DNA of 64,000 nucleotides, from positions 1,055,941-1,119,940 of the forward strand of contig NZ_RQJO01000007.1 of assembly GCF_003858635.1 (NCBI RefSeq), written 5' to 3'. The notes below the pieces were generated by a model that did not search any database, was not told where the DNA came from, and saw only the letters and a list, made by a program, of their open reading frames with translations. The DNA is from Larkinella rosea (lineage in GTDB: Bacteria > Bacteroidota > Bacteroidia > Cytophagales > Spirosomataceae). A program made the position numbers and the translations under genes. Positions 49,650-58,588 of this stretch are shown piece by piece (position 1 is the first letter of the stretch; each line of letters starts with the position of its first letter).

Positions 49650-50162
49650 TTATCCACGATTCTGCCGGTTATTTTTCTCGATGATGCTGATATTGCCACT
49701 GCCCTCCAGGTAGCACGTTTTAACGTTCTGGTAGCCATCAACGCCATTTTCCCGCAGAATACTGATTAATTCATCTTCCGTGATCATTTCTTTTTTCATA
49801 TTCTGACGCATCAATTCGCCATTTCTGACGAGTAAAACCGGGGCGGGTTCAACAATTCTTTTCAGAAATACGGAACGGTATCCCATCCAGTCGATGGCAT
49901 AATCCCAAAAAACCAGTGAACCCACCAGCACGAGTCCTTCCGTAACCGATTCGTATGGTCCCGCCATGGAGTTTTGAGCGGCATCGGAGATCATGGTAAT
50001 GAGCAACAGGTCGCTGAGCGACAGTTGACCCGGCCCCCGTCGAAATATCCGCAGATAAGCATAAACAAACCAATACGTCAGGGTTCCCCGGACGAGCATT
50101 TCCAGAACCGAAGTCGTCGGTATAAAAACCGATTGCCAGTTCACATCAACTAATTTTTCCAT
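49650..50162 (-). CDS. DUF421 (YetF-like) membrane protein
   Basis: 170-aa protein. The ATG at 50162 is preferred to the TTG at 50171. Three hydrophobic helices cover about residues 18-110 (EMLVRGTLTYWFVYAYLRIF, LSLSDLLLITMISDAAQNS, GLVLVGSLVFWDYAIDWMG), followed by the conserved cytoplasmic DUF421 domain (PVLLVRNGELMRQNMKKEMI, TEDELISILRENGVDGYQNV). Family function is unknown. Confidence 0.88.
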   Translation of the reverse strand: MEKLVDVNWQSVFIPTTSVLEMLVRGTLTYWFVYAYLRIFRRGPGQLSLSDLLLITMISDAAQNSMAGPYESVTEGLVLVGSLVFWDYAIDWMGYRSVFLKRIVEPAPVLLVRNGELMRQNMKKEMITEDELISILRENGVDGYQNVKTCYLEGSGNISIIEKNNRQNRG

Positions 50163-50261
50163 ACTGACCAAACGAGTAATGTGCTCAAAACCGGATTTTT
50201 ATTGAAAGGTAGCGGAAATATAGCAGCAAATGTGGGCGTTTCAGCGTTCAAATCGCATCAG

Positions 50262-50291
50262 ATTTTGACACTTTTTAATTTTCGGTGTAAC
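50262..50291 (+). promoter_or_regulatory. weak candidate promoter of the DUF6580-like gene
   Basis: TTTTG near 50263-50267 and TAACTTCA at 50286-50293 have the right spacing for a -33/-7 pair, but the -7 element matches only four of the six fixed TAnnTTTG positions and the ATG at 50300 is very near. Low support. Confidence 0.2.
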
Positions 50292-50299
50292 TTCACGGC

Positions 50300-50839
50300 A
50301 TGAAGCGTATTCACATTCGGACGGCTACTTTAGCCACCCTCATCGTTCTGACTGCCCTCAGTCGGTTGTTACCGCACCCGTATAATTTCACGCCCATTGC
50401 GGCCCTGGCCCTTTTTGGCGCAGCCACGTTCGAGCGCAAAGCATTGGGCTTAGTCATTCCGCTGGCAGCCATGTTGCTCAGCGATCTGTTCATTGGTTTC
50501 CACGGCGGCATGATGAGCGTTTATACCGCCTTCGCGCTAATCTGGATCCTGGGATTGGTCCTGTTTCGGAAAATTTCTGTCAGCCGGGTAGTGAGCGCAT
50601 CGTTGTTGTCATCGACCTTATTCTTTCTGGTAACCAACTTCGCGGTTTGGTACGGCAGTAAATTTTACCCGCAAACACCGCAGGGCTTACTTTCCTGTTA
50701 CGCGGCTGGCCTGGCGTTTTTCAACGGACAATCATTTTTCCTGAATGCGGTTTTAGGCGATTTAACATTCTGTACGGTTTTATTCGGTAGCTATTCCATC
50801 TTACAAAAACAATTCCCGGTTTTGAGATTTGCCCGATAA
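50300..50839 (+). CDS. DUF6580-like membrane protein
   Basis: 179-aa polytopic protein with five or six hydrophobic segments (TATLATLIVLTALSRLLPHP, NFTPIAALALFGAATF, LGLVIPLAAMLLSDLFIGFH, FALIWILGLVLFRK, SASLLSSTLFFLVTNFAVWY). The PHPYNFTPIAALALF and LLSDLFIGFH signatures match a family of putative integral membrane transport proteins (DUF6580). The final segment with FFNGQSFFLNAVLGDLTF is also typical. Substrate unknown. Confidence 0.75.
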   Translation: MKRIHIRTATLATLIVLTALSRLLPHPYNFTPIAALALFGAATFERKALGLVIPLAAMLLSDLFIGFHGGMMSVYTAFALIWILGLVLFRKISVSRVVSASLLSSTLFFLVTNFAVWYGSKFYPQTPQGLLSCYAAGLAFFNGQSFFLNAVLGDLTFCTVLFGSYSILQKQFPVLRFAR

Positions 50840-50943
50840 ATTCGGAAACCGTATCTTATTCCATTCTGACCTGTGAGTTGTATCAAACTGGCAGGTCTTT
50901 TTTTTTGCTCAATAAACCAACTCAACCAATCATCCTATCCATC

Positions 50944-51957
50944 ATGTTTACGTCCAAACGCGTTCCCCTGCACATTATCTTCCCGTTCGCCTGGCGTTCG
51001 GTTCTGTTTTTCCTGGGCTATTCAACCCTCATTTGTGTACTGTTTGTCAAGGCCGAATGGCATTGTCTGGCGATTCCTTTTTTACCCATCGGTCTGATCG
51101 GAACGGCGGTAGCGTTTTACGTCGGTTTTAAAAACAATTCTTCTTACGAACGGCTTTGGGAAGGACGCCGAATCTGGGGCAGCCTGGTGAATGTCAGTCG
51201 GTCATGGGCTATTATGGCGCTCGATTATGTAACCAATTTGAATGCACCGGAACCGCTAAGTCAATCCGAATTAAAAGCGATTCAGCAAAGTCTGATTTAC
51301 CGTCAACTGGCTTTTCTAAACGCCCTTCGGCTTCAGCTTCGACGGGCTACGGTCTGGCAGGCCTGCGTTGGCGCGGAGCATACGCTCGTTGAACGCATTC
51401 AGGAATTTCGGCAGCACAAACTCGATGAAGACATACAGCCATTTTTATCGACCGACGAAGTTGATTTTATCAGTAAACGAAAAAATGCGGCAACGCATCT
51501 GATTCGTAATCAATCCAATGCGTTGCGTGAGTTAAGAGCGCAAGGCCTGATTTCCGAGTATTATCATGCCGAAATGGAACGCTTACTCGTCGAATGTTAC
51601 GGCCAGCAGGGGGCCGCCGAACGGATCAAGACATTTCCGTTTCCACGGCAATATGCTTTTTTTAGTTACGTCTTCATCTGGCTTTTTATCTTCATCTTAC
51701 CATTCGGTCTGCTCGGTGAAATGGCCAAACTGGGCGATTGGTACATCTGGTTGACCATTCCATTTTACACCCTCATTTCGTGGGTGTTCAACACGATGGA
51801 AATCATCGGCGACACGAGCGAAAATCCGTTTGAAAACAGCATCAACGATGTTCCAATGACCGCCATTTGCCGAAATGTTGAAATTGATCTCCGGGAAATG
51901 CTGGGTGAAACCGATCTGCCCGACCGCTTGCAAGCTGTGGATAATATTCTGCTATAA
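50944..51957 (+). CDS. bestrophin-family anion channel protein
   Basis: 337-aa membrane protein from the ATG at 50944 (MFTSKRVPLHIIFPFAWRSV). The frame opening at 50878 adds an unlikely leader. Bestrophin features are the N-terminal helices, FKNNSSYERLWEGRRIWGSLVN, a long helical cytoplasmic portion, YFRYVF-like helices (YAFFSYVFIWLFIFILPFGL) and GDTSENPFENSINDVPMTAI, the conserved segment with acidic residues. Bacterial homologues form pentameric ion channels. Confidence 0.9.
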   Translation: MFTSKRVPLHIIFPFAWRSVLFFLGYSTLICVLFVKAEWHCLAIPFLPIGLIGTAVAFYVGFKNNSSYERLWEGRRIWGSLVNVSRSWAIMALDYVTNLNAPEPLSQSELKAIQQSLIYRQLAFLNALRLQLRRATVWQACVGAEHTLVERIQEFRQHKLDEDIQPFLSTDEVDFISKRKNAATHLIRNQSNALRELRAQGLISEYYHAEMERLLVECYGQQGAAERIKTFPFPRQYAFFSYVFIWLFIFILPFGLLGEMAKLGDWYIWLTIPFYTLISWVFNTMEIIGDTSENPFENSINDVPMTAICRNVEIDLREMLGETDLPDRLQAVDNILL

Positions 51958-52038
51958 ACGGAATGTCCATGAATATTTAAAGGCCAAACAATAATCGGTT
52001 GCTCAATTCAGTTTTATCGACGAAAGTGCTGAAAGAAT

Positions 52039-53013
52039 ATGTGTCGTCGATTCCTACCCATCGTACTTGTACTGGTTTTTTGTGTTGGATTGAAGCCGGA
52101 TACGGTTTTGTCTCCGGCTGAAAATTACAGCCAGATTGATTACTACGCCCGAAATGCGCCGGATTCGTATACCCGCAGCATTACCAGTTTGTCGGACTAC
52201 CTGACTGCGCCTGCCCGGACGGATATGGACAAAGTACGGGTGATTTATGCCTGGATGGTTTCGCACATCCGGTATGATCTGGAGGCCGTTGCCAACCGAA
52301 GTTCCCAGCGGTATTATTCCGAGTTTGAATATGCCAACCGGGTTTTACGCCAACGGAAAGGTCTTTGTACGGGTTACGCTTTGTTGTTCAAATACTTGTT
52401 AAAACGGGCGGGGGTTCAGGCGGTTAACATCCGCGGTTATGCCCGCACGGAGGACAAGGAGGCCGGGCGCCCGGTGCAGATGGTCGATCACGAATGGAAC
52501 GCGGTCAACATCGAGGACGAGTGGTTTTTGCTGGATTTAGCCTGGGCAGTCACCACCGGTTCGGAGCGGGAAGGGAGTAATGATTTTTATTTTTTAACTC
52601 CTCCCGAACAATTCATTGCCCAACATTTTCCGACTGAATCGCAATGGCAGTTTCTGGATCAGCCCCTAACCAAAAGCGATTTCGACCGGTTTCCCAAATT
52701 ATACGATCCGTACTTCCGCTTGGGATTTGGGCCGGACTTTCCGCGCAACGGTCAGCTAAAAGTTCAGGGGAGAGCGGAATTGACGCTCCAAAATGACCAA
52801 TCGCTGGAGTATCTCTGCACGGTGAGTCGATTCGGCCAGTCGAAGGGCTCGGAAGTTCCGCTAACGGTTTCCCGGGAAGGCAATCAACAGCATTTGCAGT
52901 TTAACGTACCTGTCCGGGGCTGGTCTACGCTTCACATATTTGCCCGCCCCCGAGCCAACACACGCATCAAAAAATACGATTGCATAGCTTCGTTCTCGGT
53001 GTATAATTCGTGA
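52039..53013 (+). CDS. secreted transglutaminase-like protein
   Basis: 324-aa exported protein with a signal peptide (MCRRFLPIVLVLVFCVGLK) and a transglutaminase/peptidase-like fold. Catalytic triad candidates are Cys in RQRKGLCTGYALLFKYLL, His in MVDHEWNAVNIEDEW and Asp in FLLDLAWAVTTGS. The C-terminal 100 residues form a beta-sandwich-like domain. Family members are thought to be proteases or protein cross-linkers. The substrate is unknown. The gene ends in a convergent junction with an inverted-repeat element. Confidence 0.85.
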   Translation: MCRRFLPIVLVLVFCVGLKPDTVLSPAENYSQIDYYARNAPDSYTRSITSLSDYLTAPARTDMDKVRVIYAWMVSHIRYDLEAVANRSSQRYYSEFEYANRVLRQRKGLCTGYALLFKYLLKRAGVQAVNIRGYARTEDKEAGRPVQMVDHEWNAVNIEDEWFLLDLAWAVTTGSEREGSNDFYFLTPPEQFIAQHFPTESQWQFLDQPLTKSDFDRFPKLYDPYFRLGFGPDFPRNGQLKVQGRAELTLQNDQSLEYLCTVSRFGQSKGSEVPLTVSREGNQQHLQFNVPVRGWSTLHIFARPRANTRIKKYDCIASFSVYNS

Positions 53014-53025
53014 GAGGGAGTTAAT

Positions 53026-53083
53026 GACGATCGACGATTGCCCATCGACCGCTGACGATCGCAATGGTCAATCGTCGATCGTC
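53026..53083. repeat. word-repeat inverted repeat element E (15-bp perfect arms)
   Basis: GACGATCGACGATTG (53026-53040) and CAATCGTCGATCGTC (53069-53083) are perfect complements, with CCAT/ATGG continuing the stem after one mismatch. It lies between two convergent genes, 13 bp after one stop codon and 21 bp before the other. Confidence 0.75.
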
Positions 53084-53103
53084 AATTATCGGTCGTCTCA
53101 ATT

Positions 53104-54408
53104 CTACCTCAGATAAATCCACAAATTTCGAAACGTATCCATTCGGGCGTAGCTTTTCTCGCGCATGACCACAGTTGACTCCGGGCCTTCGATAATGGCT
53201 GGCCCCGACAGCGTGTCTTCAGAACGAATTCCGGCCCGGTCGTAAATGGGGCAGCCGCAAGGCGTTAAATCTTTTTCGTAGTAAACCGACCGGTATCCTT
53301 TCAGAGCGTGGAAATCGCCGGTGCGGTGCGTGGGGTTGTAATAGCCAGCCCGTTGCATGGCCGTCGGTATTTGCCATTCCGGATCGTTTTCGGCCAACAC
53401 CAGCAGGTAACCCAGTGCCGACGAAACACCGGCTCCTACCGGAACCACGACCTGTTTTATGCCCAACAGCCGGGCAATTTCGCAGGCATGAACGGGGCCC
53501 GCTCCTCCAAACGCCAGCAAACTGTACGACTCCGGTGGAGCCGAATGGGCGCTGGTCAACTCTCGAATCTGATTGGCAATGGACTCCTCCACGCCGTTGG
53601 AAACGCGCATGGCAGCTTCTTCAACGGTACTATTCAAAGGAGTTGCCACATACTTCAGAATCGCTTTTTTGGCCAGTTCGACCTTTAACGGAATCGCTCC
53701 ATACAGAAAATAATCCTTATTCAAATACCCTAATACCAGGTCGGCATCGGTCAGCGTTGGGTATTCGCCCCCCCGATCAAAACAGGCCGGGCCGGGACCA
53801 GGCGTTGCGTGTTCGGACAGTAAAACCGGTTCTTTGTTTTCGTCAATTCCAATGTAGCTGTTCCCTCCTAAAGCAAAACTTTTTACCTGATTTTCCAGCG
53901 ACTGATCAAGTGCGTCCATTGAGGTGTCAGACAGCTCGGTTTGCAGGGAAACAAAAGCCGAAGCACCACCAATTCGCAAGACAACCAGGTTCTTCTGACC
54001 GATCTGATTCCCAAAATACCTTCCAGTCAACAGTCCCCCAATGCGAGGGAACATAATCGATTCGGCCTCCGTGGAGGCCTCTTCGATCAGCAGTAACCGT
54101 CCGTGGTTGGTCACCAGGCGAATCGGCGTTGTCCAGCCAGCGGCCACTAATTGCCGTTCCAGATCGCGGGCACAGCCTATGGCCATGTTGGCGGGCATCT
54201 GAACGCTCATTCCTACTACCAGAGCTTCGATAACCGCTGGTTCAATCTGGCATTCCTGCAGAAAAAAACCGATAGCTTCCGCCAGGCTCTGGGTGGAATC
54301 ATGAATCGTGGTCGGAATTTTCTTGATCGACAGCCGTCCGGCGTCATCCATCAATACGAAATCCGTAAAGGTTTCTCCCAAATCAATACTAAAACGGTAA
54401 CGACTCAT
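53104..54408 (-). CDS. shortened hydantoinase/oxoprolinase A-like protein
   Basis: 434 aa, against about 690 aa for typical HyuA. It keeps the order of HyuA blocks: an N-terminal actin-fold start (MSRYRFSIDLGETFTDFVL), a mid segment, TPGPGPACFDRGGEYPTLTDAD and LLAFGGAGPVHACEIARLLG near residue 300. Two nucleotide-handling motifs are altered: the usual DxGGTFTD reads DLGETFTD and the usual DMGGTSTD reads RIGGASAF. No HyuB-type partner gene is adjacent. ATP-dependent hydantoin or oxoproline hydrolysis is therefore doubtful, and a degenerate or regulatory role is possible. Confidence 0.75.
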   Translation of the reverse strand: MSRYRFSIDLGETFTDFVLMDDAGRLSIKKIPTTIHDSTQSLAEAIGFFLQECQIEPAVIEALVVGMSVQMPANMAIGCARDLERQLVAAGWTTPIRLVTNHGRLLLIEEASTEAESIMFPRIGGLLTGRYFGNQIGQKNLVVLRIGGASAFVSLQTELSDTSMDALDQSLENQVKSFALGGNSYIGIDENKEPVLLSEHATPGPGPACFDRGGEYPTLTDADLVLGYLNKDYFLYGAIPLKVELAKKAILKYVATPLNSTVEEAAMRVSNGVEESIANQIRELTSAHSAPPESYSLLAFGGAGPVHACEIARLLGIKQVVVPVGAGVSSALGYLLVLAENDPEWQIPTAMQRAGYYNPTHRTGDFHALKGYRSVYYEKDLTPCGCPIYDRAGIRSEDTLSGPAIIEGPESTVVMREKSYARMDTFRNLWIYLR

Positions 54409-54435
54409 TGTAGTCCTTAATAGTGAGCAACAGAT

Positions 54436-54933
54436 TTACTTCGAACTAATCCGCATTTCCGTAATTCGCCACCGACCATCCGGATCTTTTCGCAATTTGC
54501 TGGTCGCCGACTGGAGTTTAAGTGTACCGCCGGTCTCAGTAGGCTTGATCGCATACACTTCCACCGATTCCGCCACATTTTCGTTGATTTCCAGTTTTCG
54601 GACTCGGTAATTCTGGTAGCTGATTTTTCCGCTGGTCGACTGATAGTCAGCCGGCGTTTGGGAACTGCCCTTCGAATCCACAATTCTGGCTTCGGGAGTA
54701 AACCAGGCCGTCAAACTTCCCGCGGTTCCTGTGCCCGGATTCAAAACCGCCATCCGGTTTTTGAGAATGACCAGAATCGAATCCCGCTCCGGGTACAATT
54801 TGGTCGTGGTGGTACGGGTTTCGTTTCGGCGCAGCCGTCGCAGCGTATCCTCTTTGGGCGAAGCGGTTTGCTGCGCCACAACGGAGGTCGTTAAACCCAA
54901 TCCAACTACGAGTGTTAACACCTGGACTTTCAT
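54436..54933 (-). CDS. exported NTF2-like/unknown small protein
   Basis: 165-aa protein from the ATG at 54933 (MKVQVLTLVVGLGLTTSVVAQ, signal peptide). The mature part has a charged stretch (SPKEDTLRRLRRNETRTTTT), then a strand-rich domain with AWFTPEARIVDSKG and DPDGRWRITEMRISSK that resembles SnoaL/NTF2-like cone folds. No catalytic residues can be assigned. It lies between a HDAC-family gene and the HyuA-like gene on the same strand. Confidence 0.6.
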   Translation of the reverse strand: MKVQVLTLVVGLGLTTSVVAQQTASPKEDTLRRLRRNETRTTTTKLYPERDSILVILKNRMAVLNPGTGTAGSLTAWFTPEARIVDSKGSSQTPADYQSTSGKISYQNYRVRKLEINENVAESVEVYAIKPTETGGTLKLQSATSKLRKDPDGRWRITEMRISSK

Positions 54934-54983
54934 CATTACATCTTGCATTAAGGTTAATAAACTAACTCAAAGTAGCCCCCGAT

Positions 54984-55886
54984 TCAAAAGTAAAGTTTTT
55001 CTGCCAATCGAAACGTATTGCAATGCGCTTCGACAATGTCGGCAATTCGGGGCGAATAACCACCACCCATCGAGACAACAATCGGCAAATTGTAACTTTT
55101 CGCCTGTTCAAATACGTATTCGTCCCTCCGTTTACAACCTTCCCGGCTGACGTTTAACTTCCCCAACCGATCGGACTGAAGAATATCGACGCCGGAAATA
55201 TAAAACAGAAAATCGGGCTTTTGTTCTTTTAGAAGTCGGGGTAAGGTATCAAACAGCCGACTCAGGTAGCCTTCATCGGTCATTCCGGTCTCCAGTTCGA
55301 CATCCAGATCCGACCGTTCCTTGCGCAACGGGTAGTTATCCCGGCCGTGCATACTGAACGTGAAGACCCGCGGCTCCTGTTGAAAAATAACCGCCGTTCC
55401 GTTGCCCTGATGTACGTCCAGATCGATGATCAGAATTCTGGTGGCCCGCTGCGTATCCAGTAAAAACCGGGCGGCAACGGCCACATCGTTGAGCAGACAA
55501 AATCCCTCGCCCCGATCCGGAAAGGCGTGATGTGTCCCCCCGGCAATGTTCATCGAAATGCCGTCTTCAAGCGCTTTCAGACTGCAATCGATCGTCCCCT
55601 GCGTGATGATCCACTCCCGACGGACCAAACCCTCAGACAACGGAAAACCGATGCGACGCTCCATGGCGGCCGGAATCGTTCGGGACTTTAGTTGCCTGAC
55701 ATAGTCGTCCGTGTGAACCGCCAGCACCCGGCGATCATCGACCAGATCGGGCGAAAAAAAACTCTCCGGTTTACAGGTTCCCTCATACAACAGCTGGTCG
55801 TGAATCAGTTCATATTTCGCCATCGGAAAGCGATGGCCTTCGGGAAGCGGGTGTCGGTAAATAGGATTATAAGCAATTTTCAACAT
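54984..55886 (-). CDS. histone deacetylase-family (AcuC/class IV-like) amidohydrolase
   Basis: 300-aa zinc-dependent deacetylase family member. Motifs: SMNIAGGTHHAFPDRGEGFC with the catalytic His pair near residue 117, ILIIDLDVHQGNGTA with Zn-binding Asp and His, FYISGVDILQSDRLGKL with the second Asp, and VVSMGGGYSPRI with the catalytic Tyr. The compact size resembles HDAC11-type and bacterial acetylpolyamine or acetyl-protein deacetylases. Substrate unknown. It is divergent from the SDR gene, with 43 bp between them. Confidence 0.9.
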   Translation of the reverse strand: MLKIAYNPIYRHPLPEGHRFPMAKYELIHDQLLYEGTCKPESFFSPDLVDDRRVLAVHTDDYVRQLKSRTIPAAMERRIGFPLSEGLVRREWIITQGTIDCSLKALEDGISMNIAGGTHHAFPDRGEGFCLLNDVAVAARFLLDTQRATRILIIDLDVHQGNGTAVIFQQEPRVFTFSMHGRDNYPLRKERSDLDVELETGMTDEGYLSRLFDTLPRLLKEQKPDFLFYISGVDILQSDRLGKLNVSREGCKRRDEYVFEQAKSYNLPIVVSMGGGYSPRIADIVEAHCNTFRLAEKLYF

Positions 55887-55929
55887 CCATCGGTAAGTTA
55901 GCGGACAGTAACTATCTACTTATCCACTT

Positions 55930-56679
55930 ATGCAAACTGTAATTGTGACTGGAGGAGCGCAGGGAATCGGGCGCGTAACAACTCAATATTTACTGACCCA
56001 CGGATACCGGGTCGCCATTTGGGAAAACGACGCCGAAGCATTGGAAGAGTTTAGTGAAACCATGAAATCGTCGAACTCCAAGGCATTGGTCCTCAACTGT
56101 GACATCACGTCCGAAACCGCCGTTAAAAATGCCGTCAAGTCAACCATTGAGCGCTTCGGACAGATCAACCACCTGATCAACAATGCCGCCATTCAGATCG
56201 AAAAACCCCTCGAACGGTTTTCGCTCGACGACTGGAACAAAGTCATTAGTGTCAATCTGACCGGCACGTTCCTCTGCTCCAAATATAGCGCTCCGCACCT
56301 CATCGAACAACAGGGAAGCATTGTCAATCTGTGTTCTACGCGCGCTTTTCAATCAGAACCGGAAACGTTTGCGTATTCGGCTTCCAAAGGCGGCATCTTC
56401 GCCCTGACGCATTCACTGGCCGTAAGCTTGGGCCCGGATGTTCGGGTTAACAGCATTAGTCCGGGGTGGATCGATGTCGGTGCCCTGAAGAAAAAAGGCA
56501 AAGCCCGCAATGAAACACTGCGCCCCGAAGATCATACGCAGCATCCGGCTGGCCGGGTCGGACAAGCGGATGACATTGCCCGCATGATTCTATTTTTAAT
56601 CAATGATTCCAACTCATTTATTACGGGACAGAATTTCACGGTCGATGGCGGAATGTCGCGTAAAATGATCTACGTCTGA
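55930..56679 (+). CDS. SDR-family oxidoreductase
   Basis: 249-aa NAD(P)-dependent dehydrogenase of the classical short-chain type: TGGAQGIG dinucleotide-binding motif near residue 7, NHLINNAAIQ near 80, catalytic YSASKGG near 150 with the upstream Ser in LCSTRAF, and PGWIDVGALKKKGKAR in the substrate loop. The C-terminus ends with the common FTVDGGMSRKMIYV. Substrate cannot be inferred. Confidence 0.92.
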   Translation: MQTVIVTGGAQGIGRVTTQYLLTHGYRVAIWENDAEALEEFSETMKSSNSKALVLNCDITSETAVKNAVKSTIERFGQINHLINNAAIQIEKPLERFSLDDWNKVISVNLTGTFLCSKYSAPHLIEQQGSIVNLCSTRAFQSEPETFAYSASKGGIFALTHSLAVSLGPDVRVNSISPGWIDVGALKKKGKARNETLRPEDHTQHPAGRVGQADDIARMILFLINDSNSFITGQNFTVDGGMSRKMIYV

Positions 56680-56824
56680 CCTCAACAATTCGTTCACAGT
56701 CAGCCACTTAAAAAACAATTTAAAAAAAATTAGTAACAAGTATTTTTTTAGTATAATTACTTATGTATTTTTACGCAACGATCTGATCATTTACGACCAG
56801 CTCGCCATTATCGTGGTTGCACGC

Positions 56825-57169
56825 ATGGCCGACAATAAGGATATCAACTTACCAAATCACACGGTGATTGAAGCCCGCTGGCTGTCGATGGTCAATGAAA
56901 TCCAGCAACAACATAATGTTTTGATCGACCTGATTGAAAAGCTGGAGCAAAATCCGGCTACGGATCAGCGAACCATTTACCAGCTAACCGTGCTGCAGCA
57001 ACACGTTCTGGATACGCTCAACCACCTGCTCGCCGAGTCGCTGGCCGACAGCGAACCGGTTGCGCCGTCGCAGCTTTCCGAACGATTTAAGAAGAAGCAT
57101 ACCCATAGTCAGGTCCTGGTTCAGCTAAAAAAGGAGATCGACCGCGAGCTAGCCAGCCTTACTACATAG
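56825..57169 (+). CDS. small helical protein, unknown
   Basis: 114-aa, mostly helical, polar protein (MADNKDINLPNHTVIEARWL). The first ATG is at 56825, since 56813 is a GTG. Heptad-like helices (LIDLIEKLEQNPATDQRTIY, LDTLNHLLAESLADSEPVAP) suggest coiled-coil pairing. No signal peptide or motif was recognised. A terminator follows about 100 bp after the stop. Confidence 0.6.
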   Translation: MADNKDINLPNHTVIEARWLSMVNEIQQQHNVLIDLIEKLEQNPATDQRTIYQLTVLQQHVLDTLNHLLAESLADSEPVAPSQLSERFKKKHTHSQVLVQLKKEIDRELASLTT

Positions 57170-57270
57170 AATTTTCTGTGAACAAGGCCTTATCAATCAG
57201 CCAATTTCTCTGTCAACCTATATTATTTTCTCCGTTCTACCGTAACAACTCTCTGTTCTACCAAAATTGA

Positions 57271-57292
57271 CCCCGACTCTTCAAAGTCGGGG
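57271..57292 (+). terminator. rho-independent terminator
   Basis: CCCCGACT (57271-57278) and AGTCGGGG (57285-57292) form an 8-bp GC-rich stem with a 6-nt loop, followed by TTTTATTTTT. It lies about 100 bp after the helical protein's stop codon, on its strand. Confidence 0.85.
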
Positions 57293-57430
57293 TTTTATTT
57301 TTAGTTTTCCGGGAAAACCGCAGACCTACCTACCGTAACATCTTATACGTCCGAAGCGCAGCCCAACCTTCCCGATTAACGAAAAGTTTAAGCTGCGCTT
57401 TTACATTTCAGTCCCTCGAATTAGCGGTTT

Positions 57431-57643
57431 TTATACGGGCTCAATCTTGATTTTATTCGGGTCATAATCATCCCCAACATTTACTTCAATCCATTCTTCC
57501 AACTGCATAAGGGCCCCTTCTTCGCCATAAGCAGTGTAAATTCGGCTTGCCAACCAGGTGCCGTCTTTTCCGTAAACAGTGCATTTGAATTTTTTCCTGT
57601 TTAATGTTCCTCGCATTGTTTTCAGTTCCATAAATGTGATCAT
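57431..57643 (-). CDS. possible small protein, unknown
   Basis: 70 aa from the ATG at 57643, with a later ATG at 57631. RKKFKCTVYGKDGTWLASRI and YTAYGEEGALMQLEEWIEVN look protein-like (alternating hydrophobics, an amphipathic helix), and the C-terminus is acidic (VGDDYDPNKIKIEPV). No family recognised. The upstream part of the frame to 57745 is less convincing. Confidence 0.4.
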   Translation of the reverse strand: MITFMELKTMRGTLNRKKFKCTVYGKDGTWLASRIYTAYGEEGALMQLEEWIEVNVGDDYDPNKIKIEPV

Positions 57644-58318
57644 TAATAGTCCAGAGAAATGGGTTAACGCAATTTTTGCCGCCAGGCCTAAAGGTAACGA
57701 TGTCGCAGATGTGGCCCCTTGCCAGTTGGGTCGAGCTGGCTTCAATCAAGACCAAATCGCTGTCATTTCCTTCCTTTTTTCTACAACCTGATAGCTTCAG
57801 TGTATCGAATAAATAAGCAGGTTTATCAGGCACTTGGATTAGCCGAAATCAAACCGGTTTTGCTCCATCGACTAAAAAATCGTCAGAATCCTGATGTTTT
57901 CTTAAGCCAATGTGATTTAGGTGTAATTTTAAAAAAGCAATAATCGAACCAACCCGACTCTTATTCTTTATATATTTTCTTCATATATCCCCATTTAGAT
58001 CGGAATTTATCATTCGGTGTCATTCTATTTTGTTACTGATTATATTTATACGTATACAAATCCTATTCAAAATTCATACCGGAAATCGGAGTTTGCCTGA
58101 CAATTTTCCAGACTGCATCAGCTAACCTGAAGGTTATACGATTGCCCGTTGGCAAAGTATTATAAACGATAAATTCCATCGAAATGGTAGTCCAATATTA
58201 GGAAGCAATTTCAGCAACGAGCTTATTTTAAACTGAAAGCACAATCATCCAATACGAAATAATCGGGAAAAGGACCGCGAGCAATCGGGTTGGTTCGATC
58301 AGATAAAAACCGCTGACC
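57644..58318. other. 675-bp AT-rich gap
   Basis: AT-richer than most of the window, with short frames only. A plus-strand frame at 57719-57943 has low protein character and no start signal. No repeat, RNA or terminator was recognised. It may hold decayed sequence, but I see no recognisable remnant. Confidence 0.35.
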
Positions 58319-58588
58319 TCATCGGCTAACGTTGTTATTGGGTAAATCTCTTTTTTGCAAAAGTTTGCCCTGATTGATCAACTCCTGATACGTAAAATCC
58401 TCATTTCGGACATCATTGATTTCATTTTCCACAATCGCCCGCTGAAACGCCGATTGGCTAACTGAATCGGCGTTTTGTTTCAACACTTCCGTATAATTCT
58501 CTTTGCTGTATTTCTTGTCCAAGGGGTCACAACCGAGGAAGGAAAAGGAGATAAAAATCATTGCGAAGAACTGAATCGACTTTTTCAT
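58319..58588 (-). CDS. small lipoprotein, unknown
   Basis: 89-aa protein starting at 58588 (MKKSIQFFAMIFISFSFLGCDP), with lipobox Cys in SFLGC. The mature part is short, charged and helix-prone (KYSKENYTEVLKQNADSVSQ, SAFQRAIVENEINDVRNEDF). The ATG at 58597 is also in frame. No family recognised, but the signal and lipobox support a real gene. Confidence 0.62.
   Translation of the reverse strand: MKKSIQFFAMIFISFSFLGCDPLDKKYSKENYTEVLKQNADSVSQSAFQRAIVENEINDVRNEDFTYQELINQGKLLQKRDLPNNNVSR

Noticed and set aside
30317-50279. Shared 14-mer TGACACTTTTTAAT at 30317-30330 and 50266-50279
   Set aside because: For random sequence, comparing 64 kb on both strands gives on the order of ten or more 14-nt matches, so one AT-rich match is not evidence of a shared regulator.
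57719-57943. Plus-strand 74-codon frame
   Set aside because: No start signal, no recognisable domain, and low protein character.
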